Shown: piece by piece, positions 51,351-62,194 of the stretch
How positions within the stretch are numbered: the first letter of the stretch is position 1
Layout: every line of letters starts with the position of its first letter
Assembly: GCA_036924085.1 (NCBI GenBank)
Contig: JAVGWX010000009.1
Coordinates: forward strand, 63,712,512 to 63,776,511
Direction: 5' to 3'
DNA length: 64,000 nt
Source of the DNA: Ariolimax columbianus
Taxonomy: Eukaryota > Mollusca > Gastropoda > Stylommatophora > Arionidae
The notes under the pieces: model-generated
Seen by the model: the letters and a program-made list of their open reading frames with translations, nothing else
What the model was told of the DNA's origin: nothing
Database searches by the model: none
Position numbers and translations under genes: made by a program

Positions 51351-53021
51351 TCAGACCGTCTTTAAATCGTTTCTTTGGGCGCCTCTCTCGCGCCATCCCT
51401 CTCCCAGCTCGCCGTAGAGAAGCTTCTTTGGGAGCCGCTCGTCTGACATACGAACGATGTGTTCGGCCCATCCTAATCGTGCTTTTTCTAGCAGTGCATG
51501 GATGCTGGGTATGTTAGCCCTCGAAAGAACCTCGATGTCAGTGACAGGATCTGGCCATCGGATGTGGAATATTCGCCTCAGGCAACCTGTGTGGAAGTGG
51601 TTTAACCTCCTTGCATGTCCAGAGTATACAGTCCAGCTTTCGCAAGCGTATAGTAGGGTTGGAATGATGGTTGCACGGTAGACTTTGAGTTTGGTCTTGA
51701 CGCTGATGCCATGACGTGCCCAGACCATCGAGCGCATTTTACCAAAGGCTGTGCTGGCCTTTGCTATTCTGCTTGCCACCTCATCGTCTAGGCTGACAGA
51801 TCTCGACAGCGTGCTGCCCAGATATGTGAATTTGTCTACGACATTTAGCGTCTGCCCGCTGACTGTAGTCTCTGGTTTTGTGTACGGCATGCTTGGTGCT
51901 GGTTGGTACATGAACTCTGTTTTTTTGGCATTTATGGTCAGGCCAAAATTGTCGCATGCGGCAGAGAGCCGGTCCATTCCAACCTGCATGTTCAGTTCTG
52001 AGTAGCTCATTAGATTGCAGTCGTCAGCAAATACAAGTTCCCTGATTATGTCGCCAGCCACTTTGGTTTTGGCCTTCGTTCTTCTGGGATTGAGTAACTT
52101 GCCATCTGTGCGGTACTTTATAGGTATTCCAAGCTCCAGTGATCTGGAAGTGTCTGTCATTGTGGCCGCGAACATCATGCTGAACAAGGTCGAGGCGAGT
52201 ACACATTCTTGTTTTACTCCGTTTGATACTAGAAATGTTTTAGAGATTGCACCGCTGTCCAGTACACGAGCACACATGCCTTTGTGTAGCTGTTTCACCG
52301 TGGTTATGAACTTGTTGGGGCAGCCAATCTTGGACATCATCATCCACAACCCTCCTCTGTTTACTGTATCAAATGCTTTTGTCAAATCAATAAATGTGGT
52401 GTACAAAGCCTGATTTTGTTCCCGACACTTCTCTTGTACTTGGCGAGCGGCAAAAATCATGTCCACTCTTCCTCTTCGGGCTCTGAACCCGCATTGGCTT
52501 TCTGGGAGATGGTGGCTTTGTTCAAGGTGTTTGTTGAGCCTGTTTAGCAGTAAGCGCGCTAGGATCTTGCCTGCTACGGAGAGTAGTGATATTCCACGAT
52601 GATTGTCGCATTCCTGACGGTTGCCTTTTCTTTTGTACAGGTGAACGATTGAGGCGTCCTTTAGCTCCTGCGGAATTTTTCCTTCAGCCCACATGTGGCA
52701 GAAGAGTTCAGTGATCCTTCTAGTGAGGGATGGGCCAGCTGTCTTATATATCTCTGCTGGTATTGCATCCGCTCTTGGAGCTTTTCCTATAGATAGTGAA
52801 CTGGTTGCCCTGTCGACTTCTTCCTCAGTGATGACATCATCTAACGCCAGGTTCAGTTCTACCTGCGGCATTCGCCGGATGGCCTCCTCATTTATGGACG
52901 ATGGGTGGTTTAGTATTTTGCAGAAGTGGTCTGCCCATTTGTCTAGAATCTGAACCTTATCTGTTGATGTTACACTCCCAATAATTGCGTTGTTTACCTC
53001 CGGCGTGTTTACCCTCTGCAT
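51351..53021 (-). CDS. Reverse transcriptase open frame of the RT-ZF LINE (556 codons)
   Basis: RT blocks in order: GKAPRADAIPAEIYK (about residue 78), LKDASIVHLYKRKGNRQECD, NHRGISLLSVAGKILARLLL, LPESQCGFRARRGRVDMIF, YTTFIDLTKAFDTVNRGGLW (motif A), VSNGVKQECVLASTLFSMMF, IRELVFADDCNLMSYSELN (catalytic FADD intact, about residue 320) and FTYLGSTLSRSVSLDDEV. The thumb has LLYACESWTVYSGHARRL and the connection LGWAEHIVRMSDERLPKKLL plus YGEL. No RNase H. The long intact frame suggests a younger insertion than the other LINEs. RTE-type affinity is plausible; the clade is not proven. It would synthesise cDNA at a nicked target in complete elements. Confidence 0.88.
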   Translation of the reverse strand: MQRVNTPEVNNAIIGSVTSTDKVQILDKWADHFCKILNHPSSINEEAIRRMPQVELNLALDDVITEEEVDRATSSLSIGKAPRADAIPAEIYKTAGPSLTRRITELFCHMWAEGKIPQELKDASIVHLYKRKGNRQECDNHRGISLLSVAGKILARLLLNRLNKHLEQSHHLPESQCGFRARRGRVDMIFAARQVQEKCREQNQALYTTFIDLTKAFDTVNRGGLWMMMSKIGCPNKFITTVKQLHKGMCARVLDSGAISKTFLVSNGVKQECVLASTLFSMMFAATMTDTSRSLELGIPIKYRTDGKLLNPRRTKAKTKVAGDIIRELVFADDCNLMSYSELNMQVGMDRLSAACDNFGLTINAKKTEFMYQPAPSMPYTKPETTVSGQTLNVVDKFTYLGSTLSRSVSLDDEVASRIAKASTAFGKMRSMVWARHGISVKTKLKVYRATIIPTLLYACESWTVYSGHARRLNHFHTGCLRRIFHIRWPDPVTDIEVLSRANIPSIHALLEKARLGWAEHIVRMSDERLPKKLLYGELGEGWRERGAQRNDLKTV

Positions 53022-53030
53022 TGCCTTTCA

Positions 53031-53148
53031 GTTTTGTTTTCAACAAGCATGTCTTTTGATGTCGCTAATATATCTTCACTGTGACTCTAATTTCGTTTAT
53101 CATTTATCTTTGCATCCCTAATTTCTCAAAGACTTTTTACTTTGTTTT
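53031..53148. other. Short AT-rich flank
   Basis: AT-rich DNA between the LINE 5' truncation point and a minisatellite. Nothing recognised. Confidence 0.4.
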
Positions 53149-53149
53149 T

Positions 53150-53350
53150 ACTTTTGTATCCACACTTGAGATGCATTCATTCTCTCTTTCAACTGTTTGT
53201 TCGTGTCCACACTTGAGATGTATTCATTCTCTCTTTCAACTGTTTGTTCGTGTCTACACTTGAGAGGCATTCATTCTCTCTTTCAACGATTCGTGTCTAC
53301 ACTTCAGATGCATTCATTCTCTCTTTCAACTGTTTGTTCGTGGCCACATT
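53150..53350. repeat. 47-bp minisatellite
   Basis: About four units of TGTCCACACTTGAGATGCAT plus TCATTCTCTCTTTCAACTGT plus TTGTTCG; the third unit is shortened. Confidence 0.88.
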
Positions 53351-53439
53351 TCTAGGCCATATGTTAATGATTAGCAAACAGAACACTTGACCGTTCTCAT
53401 TTTCAATATGTGACTTGTTATGGTGTCAATGCATGACTG

Positions 53440-53770
53440 ATGTTGGTAAAAACAATTTTACAAGCATCCATCATGGGTACATTAGTTATGGATAGGAGTG
53501 ACATTTTGAAATCAACCAATGACCGCCTGTTAGATGAGGACACCGCAATAGATGAAGCAGCTATCCACAGACTGCAAAATTTCAATATTAAACGATGCTC
53601 GATCTGAGTAGGGCACATGAAAGGAAGGAGCAGGAGAGTACAACCAGCGAGCTACAGGGACCATCAGCATCCAGACTCTGCACCATTTTCTGAGAGAAAC
53701 TGAGCACCTATTGGTATCCCCGGAGTGCAGTGTGGTCGATTCTTAAAAACAGAAACAAATAGAAATTGAG
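53440..53770 (+). pseudogene. LINE-J 3' end fragment
   Basis: CATCATGGGTACATTAGTTA and ACCGCCTGTTAGATGAGGAC match 25375-25450, and the copy ends GATTCTTAAAAACAGAAACA at 53739-53758. It encodes the remains of the C-terminal DRxDILKSxNDRLLDEDTA region. Severely 5'-truncated. Confidence 0.85.
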
Positions 53771-53920
53771 TTATTTCGATTCTGTTTTTCATTTTTACTT
53801 AACATCTTTTTACCTCCGTTATTATATTTACAAGATAAGAGGAACCCTTAACTTGTCCAAGCGTTTCATCGTCTTTGTTTTATCTGTAGGGTTGTTGTTT
53901 GCGAGTGCACACAATGAGAA

Positions 53921-54185
53921 GGTTACTCTTTTGTGCTCCCTGAAAAGGGCGTTAAGTGGCGGGTTGCAGTAGCTTACCTCACATCCCGAGCATGCTCATG
54001 AAGGTGGACGGGGTCCTCCAGGCGGTTGTGCTATGTTTGGCTTTATCTACGTATTACTCACTACGGGGATCATGTAGATCATTCACCTCGTTAGTCAGGC
54101 TGCATGAAAACAGCCCGCTTCCAGTGAGGGCTACTAGGAAGCCGAGGTGAGGGTCTTGGCCAGTATGTTTAGTTAGTCTTACCCC
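53921..54185 (+). mobile_element. Repeat C copy without array
   Basis: GGTTACTCTTTTGTGCTCCC, GGCGTTAAGTGGCGGGTTGC, CTCACATCCCGAGCATGC, TGTGCTATGTTTGGCTTTAT, AACAGCCCGCTTCCAGTGAG and GGTGAGGGTCTTGGCCAGTA. It stops at CAGTATGTTTAG, just where the array begins in other copies. Confidence 0.8.
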
Positions 54186-54189
54186 CTAT

Positions 54190-55475
54190 CAGTTGGGTAA
54201 GATCCAAGTCTACTTTGCTAATTATCGACATTTTTGCTTTCAGTGTTAATATCCAATCCAAATGTACTTCACTTATAATCTTTACTTCAATCACCAATTC
54301 CGGTAGTTCTTTTTCCATTCAGCTAGCAGAACTATCTCATTCGCTTACCTGAGATTATTGATTTACACTTCATAGATAATGAGTCTTAACCATTCCCCTA
54401 TTTTTTTAGAAAATGTGTTCTGTGTAAATGTTAAATGAGCAAGGGAACAGCATGCTTACTTGTCGCTCAGCTCTTTTCACATCGAAACATGGCGAGTGTA
54501 GTCTGCCAGATCTTACAGTAATAGTTTGCTCCAAGTTAAGGTTACTATGTATTCTTGTATCTTTTTCATCCATACCTATGTTTTTTTTCTTCAAATATGC
54601 AATTAATTTTTGACCTCAAGACTCTGTCAAAAAACCTTTCATCTAATGCTATAAGTCTCAAAGTTTGTTTATTTGTACATCTTACGACGCCATAACTCGC
54701 GAATGGAAAGACATGTCGAATTTGTAGATCGGCGCATCTAATTTCAAATTCATGTGTTGTTCCCTTCACGAGCTATAGGCATAATATGGTTGCATAAAGA
54801 ATATTATTTACCGGCAAAACGAAGAACATGTCACAATTTGCTTTTTTCAAATTGCGCTGGCGTGACCTTTAAATCTGCGAATCGTTCTTCGCCCGTAAAA
54901 AGGTAAGTCTTTTATTCCTTCTTCAATACACAATTTAAATCTAAAGTATGTGGGTATGTTGAATGTAGAAGAGATTGCGGAGTGATGCATCATGAATACA
55001 GTGTGAGTGAGGGTAGACGTGGACTACGAGCTGGACGCAAGGTCTTAGACCTCTCGGGTTCATTCCTTCTATTTATTGCATGAAACATGATGGATTCATT
55101 TGAACTTTCACGAATTGTATGTATTAAAAAAATATATCTTTCCTGCCAAGTCGGGTACTAAAATTAGAAGTCCATAAATCAAATATAAATGTTTTTTGGA
55201 CTTCTATATATTTCTGCGCGAGTCCTTACACAGAATATTGTTTGTCTTCATACAACACTAACTAATTGTCTTTCTGTTGTGTAATTTGTCCATGACTTTA
55301 ATCCTGCATTGCAATACCATTTTAGCAAAATCGCACTGGCTGTACACTGTTTATAAATTAATATTAAGGATTGTGCAACCTAATATAATTCATAGGCTAT
55401 GTTGAGGTCCTTGCTATATAAGTTAATTCTAGGGAAGTAAATAAAAGATCGTTATAATACCGATGTGACCTCACG
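54190..55475. other. Stretch without a recognised gene
   Basis: AT-rich. Short open stretches (54406-54594 minus, 54428-54613 plus, 54566-54769 minus) overlap one another and have no motif. No array or SINE seen. Confidence 0.4.
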
Positions 55476-55477
55476 CT

Positions 55478-55800
55478 GGTCAAGTAAATATGGCCTATCA
55501 GCATAAGCCCTGTGACATTGGCCAAGTAAATATGACCTATCACGTGTAACCCGTCACGCTGGTCAAGTAGATATGACCTATCACTTTTAACCCGCTACGC
55601 TGGTCAAGTAAATATGACCTATCACTTTTACCCCGTCACGCTGGTCAAGTAAATGTGATATATCCCTTTTAACCAGTCACACTGGGAAGGTGGTATCACC
55701 TATTACCCCACTCCCCGTGACGTTGGTAAAGTTAATATGACCTATACACGTGACGTTGTCAAGTAAATTTGACCTATTCCCCGTGACCTAACCCCCTCTC
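55478..55800. repeat. 41-bp minisatellite
   Basis: About seven units of GTCACGCTGGTCAAGTAAAT plus ATGACCTATCACTTTTAACC plus C, with decay towards 55800. It is followed by a poly-C run at 55813-55827. Confidence 0.87.
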
Positions 55801-55827
55801 TAATATTAACCTCCCCCCCCCCCCCCC

Positions 55828-56060
55828 CTTCCCGCTTATATCACCTTCTTTTTGTTCTCTCACTTGGATCACTATTTGGCAGTTTCCATATTTGGCCACC
55901 GCTGGCTAATCCGGCGCATTCCCCCTCACTTCTCACGCTCTCCTGGCCACCTTATTTGACCGTTTGCCCCTTCATATTCAGTCAAGCATCTGACCCAACC
56001 GGTCGCTTAGACAGACTGGGTCTACTATCCGATAAAAATACCATATTTTCCTTATGTTGA
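55828..56060. other. Stretch without a recognised gene
   Basis: C/T-rich, with no motif recognised. Confidence 0.35.
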
Positions 56061-56062
56061 TT

Positions 56063-56240
56063 TGTTAGTTTAGTATTGTTGTTATTTGTTGTCCCTGATT
56101 AAGGCCTATTGGTCGTAACGTAGGTTTTGTATGTGTTCTCGTCTCGGTGCGGTATCTGACCATACCCATTTTTAAATTTTGATTAAACAACCTTAATCAA
56201 CTTTTACATGTTTTTTCATTTTTATTTTTTTCCCATTAAG
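56063..56240 (+). repeat. Short dispersed repeat, copy 2
   Basis: GTTGTTATTTGTTG, AAGGCCTATTGGTCGTAACG and CTGACCATACCCATTTTTAA match 7505-7620. It contains an extra block (TCTCGTCTCGGTGCGGTAT) absent from copy 1. Confidence 0.6.
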
Positions 56241-57062
56241 GACATAAAGCAGAGGCTTGAGGAGAATATCGCACAAAGTAGAGCTAGTGAAGGTCCCACC
56301 ATTTATTTGTCGTGCTTAATAATACAGAAGAATCATTTTGTCTTGAACAGTTACAATTTATGAAAAAATTAATTAGCGTCTGACTTTATAAAATTAGTTT
56401 TTCTGCAGCTTTTCGTCTGTGGAAGTCCAAATGTCCCGGTATTAAGCTATATTGTTTATAATTTTTTTTTATCGCTGCTTCACGAGCCGGAAATTCCCAT
56501 CAACTTATTTTACTGGAATAGTCGATTTCGTGGAAACTTAAAAATTCGGAGTAAACTAGTTCAATACAATGTTGTTCAGTAGCTAGTTATTACCTTGCAG
56601 TATTACGATCCTAGAAAAAAATGCGAGTTCAATGTCTAACCCATTATCGTAGTTGTCAGAGACAAGCGTTGTTGACAGTTTAGATGAAGCTCATTTCTTT
56701 CTTTACTGCAGGAAAGTACATCAGCGTGTATGTTTGTTGTTTTTATATACATTTGAATTATTTGTTACAAATTTGTATTTCCTTAAACTGGATTAATCAA
56801 TGCTATAATGTTTTCAAAGTAGTGAACTTAAGAAAATGTATTTTTGGTTGAGGAAAATGTTATGTGAAGGGTATTAATACGTTTCCAGTTATTTTGTTTC
56901 TTATCGCAAACAGTCTCTGGGTCGACCCAGCCTTAAAAAATGTTGGTACCAGAGTAATTGTGGGAAACGACGGCAAGATTCTGACTACGTCACTTCTTAG
57001 TACCGTTGGTGTTTTACCAAAAGTGATCACATTTTCTCGTGCAACCTCTGATACACACACCT
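56241..57062. other. Stretch without a recognised gene
   Basis: AT-rich. The 72-codon plus open stretch at 56864-57082 has a hydrophobic start but no identified domain, and its mirror on the minus strand is equally open. Confidence 0.4.
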
Positions 57063-57064
57063 AC

Positions 57065-57165
57065 ATACTTATGTACATTTGAGAGCGTCTGTGAGGGTAC
57101 ATTTGAGAGCGTCTGTGAGGGTACATTTGAGAGCGTAGCGTCTGGGTGTATACATTTGAAAGCGT
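57065..57165. repeat. 24-bp minisatellite, left array
   Basis: About four units of GTACATTTGAGAGCGTCTGT plus GAGG, the same unit as at 58487-58702 and in the same orientation. Confidence 0.85.
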
Positions 57166-58762
57166 CTAGGATCCGGTTGATTTGATGGAGCTCTGCCGCA
57201 GACGGTAAAGGAGTCTGCTCTATTCTATTGCACTCTACACTCACTCTAAACAAATACAAGTAACACTAAACAAAAACACAATACAACATTTTATTTAATA
57301 AAAAAACACTGCCAACTATAAACTCTCTAAAAACTTAAATTCTTTCTTTGTATACGTCACGATACCCTTCTTCTTCTAGTCTGGTCTGCTAATCTGGTCT
57401 CCTAATCTGGTTTTCTGATCTGCTCTCCTAAACTCGTCTGCTAATCTGGACTGCTGCGATCGAACTTAATTGCGAATTGCCGCTGATGGTAAAGTTAGTA
57501 GGTTCTGAACCCAGGTGATTACGTCCGCGGTCTTGTTCCTCTTGTCAGCGGTAACATTAAAGTGGTCTCAACGTGGTCAGAATAGGCTGCATCAAATCTG
57601 ATCTATGAGATCATTAGAAAACTGTCTCTAGCTGCGACTGACGACTTACATTCACGTAATCAAGGTGATGTCGACGTGATAAATGTGACTGCGTCAATAT
57701 GCTAAGTGGGATGACTGGAAGACTGCCTCTCTCTGTCGTCTAAATCTCAACTCAAATCTGCCTTACTCTGTCACCTGCTCTCCACTGAGCGTCTCGTTTG
57801 AAAGTACCTCTGTCCATGAAGTGAAGTGTTCTATCTTTGTCTCTGAAGTGAAATGTTCTCTCTCGGTGGTTCTCAACTCAAATCTGCCTCACTCTGACGT
57901 CTGCTCTCCACTGAGGGTGTCTCTCGAAAGTGTTCTCATCTAATCTCTAAAGTCAAGTCTTTTCTCTTACCCGCCTACACTCCACTGAGCGTCTCTTTCG
58001 AATGTCTTCTCCAGTAATGATCTAAGTCCACCGCTCTCCGCGGCCTATCTCATGTAATCTCTTCTCAAGTAATACTCCTCTCGTCTCTGTGCCGATATTT
58101 ATATTCGATCTACTCCCAGATCACGTGATTTTCAAAACCGCCCGCGTTTTTGTCCGTCTGCTTTCTATTATACCCCATCATATTCGCATGTTTTCCAGAC
58201 GACGCGAGATTGTCGGCCGCAACAAGTCTACGTGTCACTAGCCAATATCGTTCCAGGTTTTAACACTGCCTGAAACTTACGTCGTGTTCGATTTGATTGT
58301 TCAAATTCTGGCCGGGATGAGTTCAGCTGCACGTGCTTCTCGCGAAGAAGAAAGAAAAAATATGGCTGTCTAAGCTCTTACCATGTTTCTTCCAACTGTT
58401 ACATGTTAAAACATGTCTAAGCACCTACCTATTATTGGTCTAAGCTCCTACCTATATATTGTCTGTACAGCTAAGATCTGTTACAAGTGTACATTTGAGA
58501 GCGTCTGGGTGGGTACATTTGAAAGCGTCTATGAGTGTACATTTGAGAACGTCTGGGAATGTACATTTCAGCGCGTCTGTGAATGTACATTTCAGAGCCT
58601 CTGAGGGTGTACATTTGAGAGCGTCTGTGAGTGTACATTTGAAAAAGTCTGGGATTGTACATTTAAGAGAGTCTGGATAAGTACATTTGAGAGCGTCTGA
58701 GTGACAGACAAATATTTGTCTCTCGCGGGAAAGACGACCACGTTCAATCCACAGTCGTGACA
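57166..58762 (-). other. LTR-like region between two matching arrays
   Basis: On the minus strand it starts TGTCACGACTGTGGATTG at 58762 (TG start) and contains a perfect palindrome GACAAATATTTGTC (58707-58720). It then has the 24-bp array, a TATA-like GAATATAAATAT at 58095-58106 and a polyadenylation-like AATAAA at 57290-57295. Internal CT-rich blocks near 57770, 57885 and 57965 (CTCCACTGAGCGTCTC) are repeated. This order would suit an LTR or a transposon promoter end, but no gag-pol, primer site or target duplication was found, so the identity is open. Confidence 0.3.
58487..58702. repeat. 24-bp minisatellite, right array
   Basis: Nine units of GTACATTTGAGAGCGTCTGT plus GAGT-like sequence. 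Because the unit is 24 bp, all frames show octapeptide repeats (for example DALKCTFP on minus and CTFESVWE on plus). Confidence 0.9.
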
Positions 58763-59098
58763 AACTCCTGTATAATATGCTCTAAATTGGCAAATGATTT
58801 ACATCTAAAAGGGGCAAGATGACATGGAAGGCAGCTGGTTAGCCCAAATGTCGAAAAACAAAAGAGCTAGTATAATGAAGTTTCTAATTCATTATCCCGG
58901 TAACTGTCACGTAACTACAGCCATTTTTTGTTACTGTTACCTATCCACATAAACATACTTGCGTATGTGAGTTCGAATGTCACCATTTAATAGCTACAAA
59001 GGGTGAAATACAGTGAACATTGATTGATGAAGTGTTTTGTACAAAAATAACACAAACAGATAACTCCATATTTAATGAAAGCCTCGCCAGAAACCAGA
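58763..59098. other. Stretch without a recognised gene
   Basis: No motif recognised; leads into the GTT tract. Confidence 0.35.
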
Positions 59099-59099
59099 C

Positions 59100-60480
59100 A
59101 TTTGTTGTTGCTGTTGATCTTATTGTTGTTGTTGCTGTTGCTCTTGTTGTTGTTGTTGCTGTTACTATGTTGCTGTTGCTCTTGTTGTTGTTGCTGTTGA
59201 TCTTATTGTTGTTGTTGCTGTTGCTCTTGTTGTTGTTGCTGTTGATCTTATTGTTGTTGTTGCTGTTGATCTTATTGTTGTTGTTGCTGTTGATCTTATT
59301 GTTGTTGTTGCTGTTGATCTTATTGTTGTTGTTGCTGTTGCTCTTGTTGTTGTTGTTGCTGTTACTATGTTGCTGTTGCTCTTGTTGTTGTTGCTGTTGA
59401 TCTTATTGTTGTTGTTGCTGTTGATCTTATTGTTGTTGTTGCTGTTGATCTTATTGTTGTTGTTGCTGTTGATCTTATTGTTGTTGTTGCTGTTGATCTT
59501 ATTGTTGTTGTTGCTGTTGATCTTATTGTTGTTGTTGCTGTTGATCTTATTGTTGTTGTTGCTGTTGATCTTATTGTTGTTGTTGCTGTTGATCTTATTG
59601 TTGTTGTTGCTGTTGATCTTATTGTTGTTGTTGCTGTTGCTCTTGTTGTTGTTGTTGCTGTTACTATGTTGCTGTTGCTCTTGTTGTTGTTGCTGTTGAT
59701 CTTATTGTTGTTGTTGCTGTTGATCTTATTGTTGTTGTTGCTGTTGATCTTATTGTTGTTGTTGCTGTTGATCTTATTGTTGTTGTTGCTGTTGATCTTA
59801 TTGTTGTTGTTGCTGTTGATCTTATTGTTGTTGTTGCTGTTACTATGTTGCTGTTGCTCTTGTTGTTGTTGCTGTTGCTTTTAGTCTTCTTGTTGTTGCT
59901 TTTGTTTGCAGTTATTCTCGTTGTTGTTGTTGCTGTTACTCTTGCTGTTGATGTTGGTATTGTTGCTCGTGTTTGCTGTTACTCTTGTTACTCGTGTTGA
60001 TTTTGTTGCTCTTGTTGTTACTCTTGTTGTTCCTGTTGCTGTTGTTGTTGTTCTTGTTTTCTGTTACTCTTCTTGTTGCTGTTATTGTTGTTGCTGTTAC
60101 TCTTGTTGTTATTGTTGTCGATACTCTTGTTGTTGTTGTTGCTGGTACTCTTGTTGTTGCTCGTGTTGCTGTTGTTGTTGGCGTGGCACTTGTTTGCTGT
60201 TGCTCTTGTTGTTGTTGTTCTTGTTGATGTCACTCTTGTTGATGTTGTTGTTCGTGTTGTGTTACTATTGTTGTCGGTGCTGATGTTGTTGTTTGTGTTA
60301 TGTTACTATTGTTGTTGGTGTTGATGTTGTTGATCGTGGTATGTTACTATTGTTGTTGGTGTTGATGTTGTTGATCGTGGTATGTTACTATTGTTGTTGG
60401 TGTTGATGTTGTTGGTGTTGTTGATATGGCTGCTCTTGCTTGGTGTTACTCTTGTTGTTGTTGCTCTTGTTGCAGTTGCT
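59100..60480. repeat. Long GTT/GCT-rich minisatellite complex
   Basis: About 1.4 kb. 59190-59850 is mostly a 24-bp unit (TTGTTGTTGCTGTTGATCTT plus ATTG) interrupted by a recurring block with GTTACTATGTTGCTGTTGCT at about 59160, 59362, 59661 and 59840. 60250-60425 has three units of about 45 bp with TGATCGTGGTATGTTACTAT. Polyleucine frames are artefacts. Confidence 0.93.
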
Positions 60481-60509
60481 GTTCATAGCTGCGTGTGCTG
60501 AATTGAGTA

Positions 60510-60742
60510 AATTCTTGAATTCTCTTTGGTATCAGGTTACAGTGATTCTTTTTACATCCCGAGGCTCACTTGAGAACGCTGGCCATTGTCCCACTTGCTG
60601 GAGTATAATCCGCGGTAAGCCCAGTACTACCTCGTTGGCCAGGCTGCTGTGACACGGTCATCTTTTAGGAACTATAGAAAGACATGAGGTGTGGGCTGTT
60701 AATCAATATGTTTCACCTGTTCTTGGCGCCAGTCTTGGTGCT
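60510..60742 (+). mobile_element. Repeat C relative, divergent
   Basis: AGGTTACAGTGATTCTTTTT, ACATCCCGAGGCTCA, CTACCTCGTTGGCCAGGCTG and ATCAATATGTTTCACC follow the repeat C order but with many differences. Shares its 3' version with 13146-13268. No array. Confidence 0.55.
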
Positions 60743-61165
60743 AAACAACAGAAGTACAACCAAGCTCCTCTGATGGTCATTTACTGAATCGTTTGTTCTC
60801 GCCCTCTTTCATGCCTCCAACCCGATAACCTCAAAATGTCCATAAAGCTCCATAAAATATCACAACTAATTATTTTAAATACGCAAAATGCACTACCACT
60901 AACATATTTCAAGATGGAAAGAGATGTTTTTCTTACTCGAGGTATCTGCGTGGCCGTTGTGATATTCATTCATGTTGGGTACAGATTCCTTGCTATAGAC
61001 ATTACAGCTTCGATTGCATTATGTGAACATATTGACGATTCAATTGATAACCATTACGAAAATATGAATTATTGCCCAAATAGTATCGTTTCATATATAA
61101 TTTCCACATAATTAAATTATTATTTTTTAATTGACACTTGAAGGGACATAATTACTTATCAACTT
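60743..61165. other. Stretch without a recognised gene
   Basis: A 91-codon plus open stretch (60836-61111) starts MSIKLHKISQLIILNTQNAL; no domain recognised and no gene context. Confidence 0.4.
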
Positions 61166-61167
61166 TG

Positions 61168-61540
61168 GGTATCTTCTTCTTCTTCCTCGTTCATCTTCAG
61201 ACCTCAACTTCAATTACTCTAACGAAGGCAGCAGTCGAGTCAAAGCTCTGTACGCTTCCGTACAGCTTCTCGTAGAAGGACACTGGCTGTTGCCAAATGC
61301 TACTTCTTTTGTCAGTAAACAGTGGACAGGACTGCAAAATATGTTCCGCCTTCATGGGGGCTGTGCCGCAGGCACAAAGGTCTGTAGTTTCAATCTTGAA
61401 CTTGTTGTACAGATGGCATCTAAGTCTGTTGTGACCTGTGCGTAGTCGGAGAATTATCACCTGGTCTCGCGTGGAGAGTTGATGGTAGGCATCGTCTGAT
61501 ATGTGGCCCAAATATTTTTGGGAAACTAATTTGGAGATGC
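61168..61540 (-). pseudogene. LINE-A relative, 3' end fragment
   Basis: The minus translation reads KYLGHISDDAYHQLSTRDQV, LRLRTGHNRLRCHLYNKFKI, ETTDLCACGTAPMKAEHILQ and SCPLFTDKRSSIWQQP. It follows LINE-A (RLRTGHNRLRYHLFNKLKI, CPCGTGKMTAEHLLQNCP) block by block but is clearly a different subfamily. The copy ends in a (GAA)n-type tail (TTC repeats at 61171-61186). 5'-truncated. Confidence 0.83.
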
Positions 61541-61552
61541 CCTCTATTCCTC

Positions 61553-61625
61553 TCTCTTTCTCTCTCTCTCTCTCTATCTCTATCTCTCTCTCTCTTACTC
61601 CTGTCTCTCTCCATCTTTCACTCTC
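61553..61625. repeat. (TC)n microsatellite
   Basis: CT/TC dinucleotide tract with ATCTCT interruptions, between two LINE 3' fragments. Confidence 0.95.
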
Positions 61626-61639
61626 TTACATACAAATGT

Positions 61640-62150
61640 ATATGTTTCTGTTTATAAGAAGCCACGTCACTGCACTCCGGACATACACATAGGTGCTCAG
61701 TCTCTCTCAGCAAACGGAGCAGGGTCTGGATGCTGATTGTCCCTGTAGCTCGCTGGTTGTACACTCCCCTGCTCCGTCCTCGCATGCGCCCCACTCCGCT
61801 CGAACCTCGTTTGATGTCAAAACGTTTCAGTCTGTGGGTTGCTGATTCATCTAATTCGGTATCCTCATCCAACAGACGGTCGTTGATTGATTTTTAAATG
61901 TCACTTCTATTCATCACTAACGTGCACATGATGGGAGCATGTGAAGCCAAGATGTCAACTCTTTCGCTTCACTGAACCGCAGAATGACTACAACAGTAGA
62001 TCTAGGTCAACCTAAAGAGGTATGAGGCATCAACAGCTACAATCCACTCGTACATCAGCCATCCCTTCTGTACATTCGGAAGTACTGCCCGGCCCGTCAG
62101 TCGCTAAGATAGCCTTGTTAAGTGGGTCTCAGATAGCCATCTGAACGCTG
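61640..62150 (-). pseudogene. LINE-J 3' end fragment
   Basis: Complement of the shared 3' end at 61640-61665 (TTTCTGTTTATAAGAAGCC), then the C-terminal coding part (minus: DEDTELDESATHRLKRFDIK, RGSSGVGRMRG). It extends to about 62150, where TATGTATGTCTCGCATCCC follows. Frameshifted and truncated inside RNase H. Confidence 0.82.
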
Positions 62151-62194
62151 AGTATATATGTATGTCTCGCATCCCTTTTGGCAGGGGGACCAAG

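Larger units (their letters stand above)
51030..53030 (-). mobile_element. RT-ZF LINE, 5'-truncated
   Basis: Contains a long RT open frame (51351-53021), a C-terminal C2H2 finger in another frame (51081-51175) and a 3' UTR with CATCGACAACGATGGACAGC ending in (TAT)n at about 51025-51038. The endonuclease is missing, so the copy is truncated at about 53030. Fragments of related elements are at 10672, 14205 and 40975. Confidence 0.82.

Noticed and set aside
51457..52953. Plus-strand open frames of up to 132 codons
   Set aside because: Antisense shadows of the RT-ZF reverse transcriptase.
57166..58762. Definite LTR retrotransposon
   Set aside because: No gag, pol, primer-binding site or target duplication could be seen; kept only as an LTR-like region.
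59020..60324. Leucine-rich membrane proteins
   Set aside because: Translation of a GTT/GCT minisatellite; all frames are similar.
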